Assembly (NCBI GenBank): GCA_016342285.1 | Contig: JAEINQ010000002.1 | Span: 64,001-128,000 of the forward strand | Direction: 5' to 3' | Source of the DNA: Desulfobacterales bacterium | GTDB taxonomy: Bacteria > Desulfobacterota > Desulfobacteria > Desulfobacterales > JAEINQ01 | Length of the DNA stretch: 64,000 nucleotides | Shown here: piece by piece, positions 1-8,948 of the stretch | Position numbering within the stretch: position 1 is the first letter of the stretch | Layout: each line of letters opens with the position of its first letter | Notes under the pieces: generated by a model | The model's input: the letters and a program-made list of their open reading frames with translations, nothing else | What the model was told of the DNA's origin: nothing | The model's database searches: none | Program-made: the position numbers and the translations under genes

Positions 1-454
1 GCGCCATGATGGCGCGGGAGATGGCCAGCATTTGCTGTTCCCCGCCGCTCAGGGTGCCGCCGGCCTGGTGACGGCGTTCGGCCAGGATGGGAAAAAGGTT
101 GAAGACGTATTCCAGGTCCTGACGGATGCCGGGCTTGTCGTCCCGCAAAAAGGCCCCCATGTCCAGGTTTTCGGTTACGCTCAGGTAGGGGAAGATGCGA
201 CGACCCTCAGGCACCTGACAGATGCCGAGTTTAACGATTTCATGGGGCAGCATGCGGTGGATGGGGCGCCCCTCGAAAATGATTTCACCGGTGCGGGGCG
301 GCACCACGCCGCTGATGGACATGAGGGTGGTCGTTTTGCCGGCGCCGTTGGCCCCGATCAGGGTGATGATTTCCCCCTCGGAGACCTCGATACTGACCCC
401 TTTGAGGGCCTGGATGTTTCCATAGAAGGATTGGATGTTGTTGAGCTTAAGCAT
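1..454 (-). CDS. livF: Branched-chain amino acid ABC transporter ATPase LivF (3' part missing)
   Basis: About 151 N-terminal residues of a LivF-type ABC ATPase; the gene runs off the left edge. The frame starts MLKLNNIQSFYGNIQALKG, with Walker A GANGAGKTT near residue 35 and signature LSGGEQQ near residue 135, just before the edge. It would power import of leucine, isoleucine and valine from the cytoplasmic face together with LivG and the LivHM permease. Its ATG overlaps the livG stop by 8 bases, so translation is probably coupled. It is the last gene of the livK-H-M-G-F order. Walker B is outside the window. Confidence 0.93.
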   Translation of the reverse strand, partial: MLKLNNIQSFYGNIQALKGVSIEVSEGEIITLIGANGAGKTTTLMSISGVVPPRTGEIIFEGRPIHRMLPHEIVKLGICQVPEGRRIFPYLSVTENLDMGAFLRDDKPGIRQDLEYVFNLFPILAERRHQAGGTLSGGEQQMLAISRAIMA

Positions 455-1241
455 CGACTTCCTCCCCGAGGTAGGCTTTGATGACCACCGGATCCCGCTT
501 GATCTCCTCGGGGGTTCCCTGGGCGATTTTTTTGCCGTAGTCCATGACAAAAATCCGGTCTGACAGGCTCATGACCAACTTCATGTCATGCTCGATGAGC
601 AGAATCGACACTTTTTCCTTTTCCCGCAGCCGCAGGATTAGATCGTCGAGTTCCATGGTTTCCTGGGGGTTCATGCCGGCGGCCGGCTCGTCGAGAAGGA
701 GTAGAAACGGGTCGGTTGCCAGGGCCCGGGCAATTTCCAGCCGCCGCTGGGCACCATAGGGCAGGTTCATGGCCAGTTCGTTGACATACTGGGCCAGACC
801 GATTTTTTCCAACACGGCATAACTTTCGTCCACGACCCGTTTTTCTTCTTTCACGGTGGCCGGATTGTGAAAGATGGCGCCGGCGATACCGGCATGCATG
901 CGGCAGTGGCGCCCGATCATCACATTTTCCAGAACCGTCATGTTCTGAAACAGCCGAATGTTTTGAAAGGTTCGGGCCATGCCACGCTCGGTGACGTGGT
1001 TCGGCTTGAGGCCGTTGATCCGCTTGGTGTCGCGGCCCGGCGGCGTGATCAGCACATCGCCGGCGGTGGGGTTGTAGATGCCGGTGATGCAGTTGAAGAA
1101 GGTGGTCTTGCCAGCACCGTTGGGACCGATCAGGGCGACGATTTCACCTTGGGCAATGTCGAGATCCAGGTGATCGAGGGCCCGCAGACCTCCGAAATCC
1201 ATGGTGAGTTGATTGACTTCCAATATGGGTTTCATGGGCAA
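447..1241 (-). CDS. livG: Branched-chain amino acid ABC transporter ATPase LivG
   Basis: 264 residues, normal for LivG. Walker A GPNGAGKTT lies near residue 39 and Walker B LLLLDEPAAGMN near residue 180. The signature is LPYGAQRRLEIARAL, the LivG-type variant of LSGGQ in which a YG pair replaces GG, so this is not degeneration. The C-terminus AYLGEE is the usual LivG tail. It pairs with LivF to drive the LivHM channel. It begins 5 bases after the livM stop and overlaps livF, so it belongs to one transcript. Substrate range (leucine, isoleucine, valine or related amides) is inferred from family only. Confidence 0.94.
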   Translation of the reverse strand: MPMKPILEVNQLTMDFGGLRALDHLDLDIAQGEIVALIGPNGAGKTTFFNCITGIYNPTAGDVLITPPGRDTKRINGLKPNHVTERGMARTFQNIRLFQNMTVLENVMIGRHCRMHAGIAGAIFHNPATVKEEKRVVDESYAVLEKIGLAQYVNELAMNLPYGAQRRLEIARALATDPFLLLLDEPAAGMNPQETMELDDLILRLREKEKVSILLIEHDMKLVMSLSDRIFVMDYGKKIAQGTPEEIKRDPVVIKAYLGEEVDA

Positions 1242-1246
1242 ATGGT

Positions 1247-2530
1247 TTATTTTCCGTTGTTTTCAGTGCCTTCGAACTGGTAGGCCCGCCGGACGTTAAT
1301 GACGATGCCACCGGGTCGAAAGACCATCATGATGACCAGCACGGCCCCGAAGATCAGCATTCGGTATTCGGAAAAGGCGCGCAGGTATTCGGGGAGCAGA
1401 ATCAGCACCATGGCACCGCAGACCACGCCGATGATGGATCCCATGCCGCCGAGAACCACCACGCACAAAATGATGACCGACTCCCAGATGGTGAAACTGG
1501 ACGGGTTGATGAAGGTGGTTTTGGCGGCAAACATGACGCCGGCCATGCCGGCCCAGGTGGCCCCCAGGGCAAAGGCGGTCAGCTTGGTTTTGGTTTTGTC
1601 GATGCCCATGGCCTGGCAGGCGATTTCGTCTTCTCTCAGGGCGATCCAGGCCCGGCCGAGACGTGAATTTTCCAGACGGCGGACCACAAAGATGGTGAAC
1701 AGCGCCAGGGCCACCATGATAAAGTAAATGTAGACGGTGTTCTGCTGAAGACTCATTTCCATGCCGAAAAAGGAAGGCCTGGGAATATTGGCGATGCCGC
1801 TTGGGCCGAAGGAAAAATCGTTCCAGTTTTCCAGAACCAGTCGGATGATCTCGCCGAACCCCAGGGTCACGATGGCCAGGTAGTCGCCCCGAAGACGCAG
1901 CACCGGAAAGCCCAGCAGAACGCCAAAGAGGGCGGCCAGGCCGGCCCCGATGGGCAGGGCAATCCAGAAGCCGATGCCATAGTGGACGTTTAAAAGCGCG
2001 TAGGAATAGGCGCCGACGGCATAGAAGGCCACATAGCCCAGATCCAGCAGGCCGGCCAGCCCGACGACGATGTTCAGGCCCAGGCCGAGCATGACGAACA
2101 TCAGGGCGTTGGTCATGATGTTGGTCTGGTACATGGAAAAGACAAAGGGGAAGACCACCACCAGGGCACTGACCGCCACCAGGCCGGGGATGAACACCCG
2201 GGGGTTGGCCAGCAGGCGCTGAACCAGCGGCAGGGGGTCGCCCTCTTTGACGACCTTCACTGCCGCCTGAAGGCCCATCTCTTTTCGGCGAATGAAAAAA
2301 CGCCAGACAAATGAACCGAAAAAGGCGCCGAAGCCGACGATGGCCAGGTTGTGCCAGCGCCACTCGATGACGTCCTGGACGGTGTTTACCCGGATGACCA
2401 TGATGGGAAAGGTCAGGAACATGAACCAGGCGGCGGCCAGCAGCGATTTTTTTATTTCTTGGAGGTTAATCAATGTTCTTTTCTCTGGGTCCAATGGTTT
2501 TCGATGGTTTCCGCACCATGGTGGTGCCAT
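1247..2530 (-). CDS. livM: Branched-chain amino acid ABC transporter permease LivM
   Basis: 427-residue inner-membrane permease, longer than the usual ~320 because of two extra N-terminal membrane segments (residues about 28-45 and 62-78) before the conserved LivM core. Family motifs are visible: GLGLNIVVGLAGLLDLGYVA and, near the middle, GDYLAIVTLGFGEIIRL. It forms the translocation channel with LivH. The ATG at 2530 has a weak ribosome site; an alternative TTG lies 19 codons downstream, where the homologous part begins (LINLQEIKKS). The gap to livH is 16 bases. Confidence 0.93.
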   Translation of the reverse strand: MAPPWCGNHRKPLDPEKRTLINLQEIKKSLLAAAWFMFLTFPIMVIRVNTVQDVIEWRWHNLAIVGFGAFFGSFVWRFFIRRKEMGLQAAVKVVKEGDPLPLVQRLLANPRVFIPGLVAVSALVVVFPFVFSMYQTNIMTNALMFVMLGLGLNIVVGLAGLLDLGYVAFYAVGAYSYALLNVHYGIGFWIALPIGAGLAALFGVLLGFPVLRLRGDYLAIVTLGFGEIIRLVLENWNDFSFGPSGIANIPRPSFFGMEMSLQQNTVYIYFIMVALALFTIFVVRRLENSRLGRAWIALREDEIACQAMGIDKTKTKLTAFALGATWAGMAGVMFAAKTTFINPSSFTIWESVIILCVVVLGGMGSIIGVVCGAMVLILLPEYLRAFSEYRMLIFGAVLVIMMVFRPGGIVINVRRAYQFEGTENNGK

Positions 2531-2546
2531 GTCTTTTTCTAACGCA

Positions 2547-3449
2547 CTACACCTTCTGGGTCTCGGACCGGCCCAGGATGCCGGCCGGCCGGAAGATCAG
2601 AATGACCACCAAAAAGACGAAGGCAAAGACATCTTCATAGTCGCTGGACACATAACCGGTGAAAAAACTTTCGGTCCAACCGAGCACCAGTGAGCCGAGC
2701 ACCGCTCCGGGAATGCTGCCGATCCCGCCCAGCACGGCCGCCACGAACGCTTTGATGCCGGCGATAAAGCCGATGTAAAAGTTGATCTGTCCCACATGGG
2801 AGGCGATGAGAACGCCGCCGATGGCGGCTGTGGCCGACCCCACGATAAAGGTGACCGAGATGACACGGTTAATGTCGATACCGGTCAGCATGGCCATGGT
2901 CTTGTCTTGGGCCACGGCCCGCATGGCCTTGCCGATCCGGGTGAATTGAATCAGAAAGGTCAGGCCGATCATGACCAGGGTGGTGACGATGAGGATGACC
3001 AGTTCCGGTGTGGTGATGATGTGGGCGTAGGGTTCCCAGAACGCCCAGTCCGGAATGAGGCTGGGAAAGGGAAGAAAGTCCGAGGTCTGGGCCAGGAGCA
3101 CGTAGTTTTGCAGAAAGAGGCTCATGCCGATGGCGCTGATCAGGGCTGATAGCCGGGGGGCGGTGCGAAGCGGTTTGTAGGCGATCTTTTCCACGGTCCA
3201 GCCGTAGCAGGCGGAATACACAACGGCCGCCACCATGGCGATGAGCAAAATAGCGATCTGGTTCCAGCCCAGCAGGCTCAGGACGCTGGCGACGATCAGG
3301 GCGGTGAAAGCCCCGATCATGTAGATCTCGCCGTGGGCGAAGTTGATCAGTTCGACGATGCCATAGACCATGGTATAACCCAGGGCGATCAGGGCATAAA
3401 TGCTTCCCCTGGTCAGTCCGCTGAGAAAGAGTTCGAGAAAATATTCCAT
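2547..3449 (-). CDS. livH: Branched-chain amino acid ABC transporter permease LivH
   Basis: 300-residue inner-membrane permease; partner of LivM. I start it at the ATG at 3449 (MEYFLELFLSGLTRGSIYAL), because this is the usual LivH beginning; a longer in-frame extension of 13 residues looks like leader sequence. The family segment YGIVELINFAHGEIYMIGAF follows directly. The C-terminus (FRPAGILGRSETQKV) resembles other LivH proteins. The gene follows livK after a GC-rich hairpin, which probably lets the cell make much more binding protein than permease. Confidence 0.93.
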   Translation of the reverse strand: MEYFLELFLSGLTRGSIYALIALGYTMVYGIVELINFAHGEIYMIGAFTALIVASVLSLLGWNQIAILLIAMVAAVVYSACYGWTVEKIAYKPLRTAPRLSALISAIGMSLFLQNYVLLAQTSDFLPFPSLIPDWAFWEPYAHIITTPELVILIVTTLVMIGLTFLIQFTRIGKAMRAVAQDKTMAMLTGIDINRVISVTFIVGSATAAIGGVLIASHVGQINFYIGFIAGIKAFVAAVLGGIGSIPGAVLGSLVLGWTESFFTGYVSSDYEDVFAFVFLVVILIFRPAGILGRSETQKV

Positions 3450-3516
3450 TTGATTTGGGTCCGTTGCGTGGTTGCCGGCCGTCTGCAAAAGCGTTGGTTG
3501 CCGCTGCTTTTAACAA

Positions 3517-3553
3517 ACCGGGGGCCAGGCGGTTTCTTCGCCTGTCCCCCGGT
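3517..3553 (-). terminator. Intercistronic hairpin between livK and livH
   Basis: Outer stem ACCGGGGG/CCCCCGGT (8 bp) and inner stem CAGGCG/CGCCTG (6 bp), separated by single mismatched bases. On the minus strand it is followed by TTTGTT, a poor U-tract, so it would act as a leaky terminator or a 3' mRNA-stabilising structure for livK rather than a full stop. The function is inferred from position; the pairing is seen directly. Confidence 0.5.
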
Positions 3554-3574
3554 GAATACTGGGTCTAATGAGCA

Positions 3575-4708
3575 CTATTTCAACTCGACATAGACGCCCT
3601 TTTGGACCTGGTACATGGAGAACCCGACGCCGATGGCGTCACCGCGATCGTCAAACCGAATAATGCCGACCGGCGTTGCGACCCATTCAGATCTCAACGC
3701 ATTGGTGATTTTATCGTAATCGTCTGTCGAGTTGCTCTTTTCCATGGCGTTGATCAATGCCAGGGTGGCAGCGTAAGCATTGTGAAAAAATGCGCCGGGA
3801 TCGGTGCCAAATTTTTTCTGATGCTCTTCCGTTGCCATCTTATACATGGGATTCGTGCTGGTATCCATGGGGCCGGTGGCGTAGACGCCTTCGGCGTATT
3901 TGCCGGCCACTTTGATGAAGGTGTCGTCCTTGACGCCGTCATCGGAGATCAAGATCGTCTTCATCCGCTTTTTGCGCATCTGGGAGACGATCTTGGAGGC
4001 CTCGGGGTGGTAACCGCCCCAGATCACGGCTTCGGCTCCGGACCGCTTGATCTTCTGCACCACGGCGGAGTAGTCCACCGCGCCCGCGGTGACCCCCTCG
4101 TAAAGCACCACTTCAGCGCCAGCTTCTTTCTCTATGAACGCCTTGGCGAATTCGGCCAGGCCCTTGCCGTAGTCCTGTTTGTCGTGAAGAATGGCGATCT
4201 TTTTGAGTCCCAGTTTACCGACGGCGAAATCGACCTCCAGGCGGGCCTGGGCGTCGTCTGAAGCGATGGTCCGAAAAAAGTTCGGGTAGTCGCCGCTCTG
4301 GGTCAGTGGCGGGTTGGTGGCCGACGGAGAAATGGCAAGGATCTTGGAGTCCTTGTACGTTCCCATGGCCGCCTTGGTGGCGCCGGAGCAGATGTGGCCG
4401 ATCACGGCAGGGACTTTCTGGGATGCGAGCTTGGTGGCGGTGTTGGTGGCCACTTCCGGTTTGCAGACATCATCTTCAATGATCAATTCGATTTGTTTCC
4501 CGCAAATACCGCCCATGGCGTTTCGTTTTTCAACAACGAGCTTGGCGGCATTGATTGTGGGGATGCCGTAAGAGGCCAGGTCACCGCTGTGGGGGCCTGC
4601 CACACCGATTTTGATGGTGTCGGCAGCGCCGCCGATACCGGTCATGCCCAGAACCATGAGCAGACCGACCATTGCCAAAATCAGAAGCCTTGTTCCCTTC
4701 TTCGTCAT
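3575..4708 (-). CDS. livK: Periplasmic branched-chain amino acid-binding protein LivK
   Basis: 377 residues with a clear signal peptide (KKGTRLLILAMVGLLMVLG, cleavage probably near GGAA-DT). The mature protein starts TIKIGVAGPHSGDLASYGI, the type I periplasmic-binding fold of the Leu/Ile/Val-binding family; the segment near residue 110 (AISPSATNPPLT) is the usual ligand-site loop. It captures amino acids in the periplasm and delivers them to LivHM. It is the first gene of the operon, behind a good sigma70-type promoter. The exact ligand (branched-chain amino acid, amide or urea) cannot be read from the sequence. Confidence 0.93.
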   Translation of the reverse strand: MTKKGTRLLILAMVGLLMVLGMTGIGGAADTIKIGVAGPHSGDLASYGIPTINAAKLVVEKRNAMGGICGKQIELIIEDDVCKPEVATNTATKLASQKVPAVIGHICSGATKAAMGTYKDSKILAISPSATNPPLTQSGDYPNFFRTIASDDAQARLEVDFAVGKLGLKKIAILHDKQDYGKGLAEFAKAFIEKEAGAEVVLYEGVTAGAVDYSAVVQKIKRSGAEAVIWGGYHPEASKIVSQMRKKRMKTILISDDGVKDDTFIKVAGKYAEGVYATGPMDTSTNPMYKMATEEHQKKFGTDPGAFFHNAYAATLALINAMEKSNSTDDYDKITNALRSEWVATPVGIIRFDDRGDAIGVGFSMYQVQKGVYVELK

Positions 4709-4768
4709 ACCCTCCCCCTTCTTGAAAATGTGGTTATTCAGGTTGTGCTACAATCTACCAAAAAGGTA

Positions 4769-4797
4769 TTTATAGTCAGTTTGCTCAAAGGCGTCAA
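4769..4797 (-). promoter_or_regulatory. Sigma70-type promoter of the liv operon
   Basis: On the minus strand: -35 TTGACG (4792-4797), 17-base spacer, -10 TATAAA (4769-4774). It lies about 60 bases upstream of the livK ATG. Five of six consensus bases match in each box and the spacing is ideal. Confidence 0.7.
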
Positions 4798-5077
4798 GGT
4801 CAAACGGGGCAACCCCGCGTCTGGAATGTTATCGGCAGCCAGTAAATGAACGTTATTTATTGAATTTACATTTTATAGCCTCCCTGTTGGGCGAAGTCAA
4901 ACCCTTTCCCCGTGACCGGCGGCTCAGGGCTGGACAGGCAGGTCGTCTCCAGTGCAAAAAAACTTGCCGCAGGAAAAAAATGACTGTAGCATGGCTCCGC
5001 TTGCAATCGTTTTTGGCGCTGACGGGCCCGACCATGCCCGCATTGCGTTCAGCCTCCCATAAGGAGACGTTCAGACC

Positions 5078-5914
5078 GTGAAGAAGATCGGATTGGTGAT
5101 CAAGAAGGATGCCGATGCGTGCCGCAGGGCCGACGAGCTCCAGTCGTGGTTGCGGTCGGCGCAGATCGAGGTGGTCCGCAACGAAACCCTGCCGCCCACC
5201 CGGGCTTCTTCGGCTCCGGCGGACCTGGATGCGGTGGTGGTTCTGGGTGGCGACGGCACCTTCCTCAGTGCCGTACGATGGGTCGGTGACCTGGGGATTC
5301 CTCTGCTGGGGATCAAATTCGGCGAGGTCGGTTTTTTGGCGGAAATCGTCGAAGACCACCTCTTTGAGGCGGCCCGACGGCTGTTGGACCGCCAGTTTGT
5401 CATTCGGCCCCGCATGCGCCTGGAGGTCACGGTCACCCGCGACGGACGTCAATTGGTCCGGGAGACCGTGTTAAATGACGTGGTCATCAACAGAGGGGCC
5501 CTGGCCCGGCTGGCCGACATCGAAACCCATATTGACGACTACTACCTCACCACCTACCGGGCCGACGGGCTCATTGTGGCCACCCCCACCGGTTCAACGG
5601 CCTATTCCCTGGCCGCCGGCGGCCCGATTCTGCACCCGGCCGTTCCGGCCATCATCATGACCCCCATCTGCCCGTTCACCCTGACCAACCGGCCATTGAT
5701 CGTCCCCGATTCGGCGACCATCACCCTGCGGCTGGCCAAGAAGTCCACGGACATCCGCCTGACCCTGGACGGCCAGTCGGGCCTTGAGATTACCGATCAG
5801 GATGAGATCCGGGTCTGCAAAGGGCGCCATCCGGTCAACATGATTTCCTTTCCCGAACAGCAGTATTTCGACCTGCTCAAGGCCAAGCTGCGCTGGAGCG
5901 GCGGGCGCGTCTGA
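5078..5914 (+). CDS. nadK: NAD kinase
   Basis: 278 residues, normal for bacterial NadK. It phosphorylates NAD to NADP using ATP or polyphosphate in the cytoplasm. Visible motifs: the GGDGT loop (residues 57-61), NDVVINRGA in the middle, and the glycine-rich [20 protein letters not shown] active-site segment. The start is a GTG at 5078 with AAGGAG 11 bases upstream; there is no better ATG before the first beta strand KKIGLVIKK. It stands alone between the divergent liv operon and the convergent mla-like operon. Confidence 0.95.
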   Translation: MKKIGLVIKKDADACRRADELQSWLRSAQIEVVRNETLPPTRASSAPADLDAVVVLGGDGTFLSAVRWVGDLGIPLLGIKFGEVGFLAEIVEDHLFEAARRLLDRQFVIRPRMRLEVTVTRDGRQLVRETVLNDVVINRGALARLADIETHIDDYYLTTYRADGLIVATPTGSTAYSLAAGGPILHPAVPAIIMTPICPFTLTNRPLIVPDSATITLRLAKKSTDIRLTLDGQSGLEITDQDEIRVCKGRHPVNMISFPEQQYFDLLKAKLRWSGGRV

Positions 5915-6037
5915 CAGGGCGCTGAGGTTTAAAAACTTCAGTCTGTAGCCTGAATCCGGTCATGTCACGTTCATTGAGTTTGGTCATCAAGCCTCTTTTC
6001 GGGGCAATCCAAAGCCACCTCCCTGGACCCGGATTCT

Positions 6038-7078
6038 TTATGGGCGCAGTCCGGAATCCATGGGGCCGGTTTGGGTTTCGGCGGGCAGGTTGCCGCGAAT
6101 CAGTGGGTTCTGTTGAACGGACCGGACCACTTTGTCGACATTGTCTACGGTTTCGAGTACTTCCGTGACGCCGCGGCGTGTTGAACGGGTGATCGCCGGA
6201 AGATCGGCGCTCCCTTCCCGGGCATTGTCCAAAATGGTGTTGAGGGTTTCCACGGCGGTCTTCAGGTCGGCCATGATGGCCTCGACCGGTTCAAGCATGG
6301 CTGAAATTTCATCTTCGATCCGGGTTACCCCTGCCAGCCCTTCATGGACCTGGTCCATGGCGGCCGGTGTTCGCGCTGAAGCCGCGGCAATGGGCGCCAG
6401 AATTTCATCCACCCGGTCGATCTGTCGCTGAATCTCGGACAGCAGCCGATCCGACTTGAGCAGTCCCCCTACAGACCCCTTCCCCTCGTCGATATCGGCC
6501 ATGATCCGCCTGAGGTGATCGGTGGCGCGGTTGGCGTTGTCCAGCGCCAGCATCAACGGTCCCTGGGGGCTGCTGAGTTTGCCGGCCGTATCCGAGAATT
6601 TCTGAATGGCGTCGATCAGCATCTTGGCGGTTTTTTCCACCTGAAATTCGGCCAGGATATCGGACATGGATTTCTTTCTGATCGAGCGGATCATGCCGTC
6701 CTCGGGAATCTGGTACGACTCCGGGCTGCCGGGCTTGATGGAGACGAACTCGGAACCGATCAGGGTGGGGCTTTCCACCGAGGCCACCGAATCGCCGCGG
6801 ATGCGTACGGCGTACTCTTCCAGGACAACCAGCGAAACCTTGACCTGGTTGCCTTCCAGATGAATGCTTTTTACCCGGCCGATTTCGGTATTGTAGAGCT
6901 TGACGGCAGCGTTTTTTTCCAGATTGTAACTTTCGCTAAACGTCGTATAGAACCTGCGGTAGGTCTTGAACCAGCCTTTGCCCCGACCGAGCAAAATGAT
7001 CGTGGACGCCAGCAGCACCAAAACGCAGACGACGAAAAGCCCGACGATTTTTTCCTTCCGGTTGAAATCAGTTTCCAT
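6038..7078 (-). CDS. mlaD: MlaD/MCE-domain lipid-binding protein
   Basis: 346 residues from the ATG at 7078 (METDFNRKEKIVGLFVV), chosen because the membrane anchor (about 10-30) directly follows. An MCE domain (about 38-115, with VKLYNTEIGRVKSI) follows, then a long helical C-terminal part with repeated heptads, typical of the hexameric substrate-binding subunit of Mla-type phospholipid transporters. The MCE ring faces the periplasm. The start overlaps the preceding gene by 11 bases, so it is co-translated with the ATPase-like and MlaE-like proteins. No MlaC/MlaB homologue is next to it. Confidence 0.85.
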   Translation of the reverse strand: METDFNRKEKIVGLFVVCVLVLLASTIILLGRGKGWFKTYRRFYTTFSESYNLEKNAAVKLYNTEIGRVKSIHLEGNQVKVSLVVLEEYAVRIRGDSVASVESPTLIGSEFVSIKPGSPESYQIPEDGMIRSIRKKSMSDILAEFQVEKTAKMLIDAIQKFSDTAGKLSSPQGPLMLALDNANRATDHLRRIMADIDEGKGSVGGLLKSDRLLSEIQRQIDRVDEILAPIAAASARTPAAMDQVHEGLAGVTRIEDEISAMLEPVEAIMADLKTAVETLNTILDNAREGSADLPAITRSTRRGVTEVLETVDNVDKVVRSVQQNPLIRGNLPAETQTGPMDSGLRP

Positions 7079-7775
7079 GGTCGTTGCCGATCTTCTGGTT
7101 GGCGGCGGGATCTTGTTCGGATAACGCCCCCCGGTGAATACGTATTTTCCTGCCGGAAAAGCCGGCCAGAAAGTTGGGATCCTCCGAAAAGTAGACAAAG
7201 GGGATGCCACTGGCCGTCATGCTGTGTATCCGTTCGATAAGATAGTGAAATTTCGGGTGACCGAGAATTTCCTCGGGGCCGTCCATGATCAGGATTTGTG
7301 ATGTCTTAACCAGTTCCCGTATGGCAATAGCGACCCTGAGATTCAGTGGATTCAATGCCCCGGGGCGGACGTCGAGTTTATCCAGAAGGTTAAAGACGCG
7401 GCAGAACCAGGTGATTTCTTCGGATAGTTCCAGTTTGAGCGAGTTCTCAAAATAGTTCCTTTCCAGAAGAAGATTTTCACGAACGGTCAGATTGCTGATC
7501 ATCGATGAATCGCGTCCAATATAACTGATTTTCCGCCGCCATGGAAGCAGACGCCGGTAATCGGAGAAATCCAGACGATGCCCGAAGAAGCGGTAGGCGC
7601 CGGTTATTGGCCGCTCCACGGTTGCCAGGGCTCTCAGGAACAGGTAAACATCATTGGGTTCATCTCCGTGCACGGCACATGTCTGTCCTTGTTTCACGGA
7701 AAAATCGAAGGATTTCAGGCCGTGCCCGGTGCTGTGGGACGCCAGGGTGTAGTCTGTCAACTCGATGCGGTCCAT
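7068..7775 (-). CDS. Degenerate ABC ATPase-like protein of the Mla-type operon
   Basis: 235 residues placed exactly where MlaF belongs (between MlaE and MlaD), and the overall ABC pattern is recognisable (DFSVKQGQTCAV, NLTVRENLLLE, RVAIAIRELVKTSQILIMD). The catalytic motifs are lost. Walker A reads HGDEPNDVY (36-44) with no GK[ST]. The signature is LNPLNLR (141-147) instead of LSGGxxQ. The Walker B glutamate is glycine (MDGPE, D165-G166), and no H-loop histidine is seen near VYFSEDP. It is full length with no stops, so it looks like a retained pseudo-ATPase. A regulatory or structural role, or a separate ATPase elsewhere, is an inference. Confidence 0.8.
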   Translation of the reverse strand: MDRIELTDYTLASHSTGHGLKSFDFSVKQGQTCAVHGDEPNDVYLFLRALATVERPITGAYRFFGHRLDFSDYRRLLPWRRKISYIGRDSSMISNLTVRENLLLERNYFENSLKLELSEEITWFCRVFNLLDKLDVRPGALNPLNLRVAIAIRELVKTSQILIMDGPEEILGHPKFHYLIERIHSMTASGIPFVYFSEDPNFLAGFSGRKIRIHRGALSEQDPAANQKIGNDHGN

Positions 7776-7782
7776 GTCTGGC

Positions 7783-8559
7783 CTATACGTAGAAAAGCAT
7801 GGAAATCATGCCGTTGATGATCAGGCAGAAGAAAAAGCATTCCATTGCCGCCCGGCTCGTGGCGGCGGGAATGCCGGTGAAGCCGTCCTTGGTTGCAAAC
7901 CCATGGAAAAGGCAGGTGACGGTGATCACAACGCCGAAACACAACGCTTTGACCAGACCCACCACGATGTCGGCAGCGGTGATGGCCTTGCCGATCTGGA
8001 CCATAAAACTGTCTATGGGCAGATCGGTCAGCACCCACATCAGGGCATAGCCGCCGATGATGGAGACCAGATCGAAAATGATAAACAAACTGAAGATGGC
8101 CGATGTAATGCCGATGAGCCTCGGCAGGGCGATGTAACGAAGCGGGTCGATGCCGGTCATTTCGACGGTTTCGATTTCCTTCAGCACGTTCATGTAGCTG
8201 GTTTCGATGGTGACCGAGGTGGCTGACCGCAAAATGACCAGCAGGGCCGTCAGCCCCGGTCCTATTTCACGGACCACCAGAATCACCATCATTTTGCCTA
8301 TATTAATCTGAAGCGATATTTTGGAAAATTGCGCGATCAGGGCACTTCCGGTGATCAGCGCGATGGGAATCAGAATCGGCAGGGCCTGCACGGCGGTGAA
8401 ATAGATCTGTTCGATGACAATTTTTCTGACCAGCGCATTCCCATGGCGATCTTTGACCCAGGCCGTCGCGAGGATACGGCAGGCCAGGGCGAGCAGATTC
8501 AGCCAATGGTTTGCCGTGTGGATCGCCTGCCTGCCTGTTTTGCCGGTCAGTTGATGCAT
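7783..8559 (-). CDS. mlaE: MlaE-family lipid transport permease
   Basis: 258 residues with about five hydrophobic segments and the MlaE/YrbE core (VVREIGPGLTALLVILRSATS, and SYMNVLKEIETVEMTGIDPL around the conserved E-x-x-A/T-L-x-x-x-G element). It would be the inner-membrane channel moving phospholipid between inner and outer membranes. First gene of a three-gene minus-strand unit, 7 bases before the ATPase-like gene. The N-terminal ~50 residues (MHQLTGKTGRQAIHTANHWL) are a soluble lead-in common to this family. Confidence 0.88.
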   Translation of the reverse strand: MHQLTGKTGRQAIHTANHWLNLLALACRILATAWVKDRHGNALVRKIVIEQIYFTAVQALPILIPIALITGSALIAQFSKISLQINIGKMMVILVVREIGPGLTALLVILRSATSVTIETSYMNVLKEIETVEMTGIDPLRYIALPRLIGITSAIFSLFIIFDLVSIIGGYALMWVLTDLPIDSFMVQIGKAITAADIVVGLVKALCFGVVITVTCLFHGFATKDGFTGIPAATSRAAMECFFFCLIINGMISMLFYV

Positions 8560-8948
8560 GGCGCCTTGGGTTCGAAAAAGAAGGGATGGTCGTGGTTCAT
8601 CGGGACCGGCCGTTTAATCGACTGATCCTGATTTATTCCAGGACTGCCTATACTCGCATGCTGTTGTTGGTCATCGCTTTCTTTCCATACCCGCAGGAAT
8701 AAAAAAAATCAACAAAATTGGATAAATAAAGACAGGCATCGGCTGGCTGGCCAATGGCGATGACGGCGGTAGTAAATGCCATTGCGGGCTTCGTGGATAC
8801 CGTGCGCCGGATTGTGGCCCGCCAAGGTCTTCGCGTTGACAAACCGCCGACATTATTATAGGCATTATCTGCGTGTTTTTCTGCCAGACCCGCATGCCCC
8901 GATGGCGGGCGACCACAACCCCCCACAACCAACCCGGGAGTTGAAGCC
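8560..8948. other. Divergent intergenic region with candidate promoter
   Basis: 389 bases between two divergent genes. On the plus strand TTGACA at 8836-8841 is followed 15 bases later by TATAGG (8857-8862), a plausible but short-spaced promoter for the 8949 gene. Nothing else coding is seen. Confidence 0.4.

Noticed and set aside
4853..5452. 199-residue open frame on the minus strand
   Set aside because: It overlaps nadK antisense and its composition is atypical; no motif.
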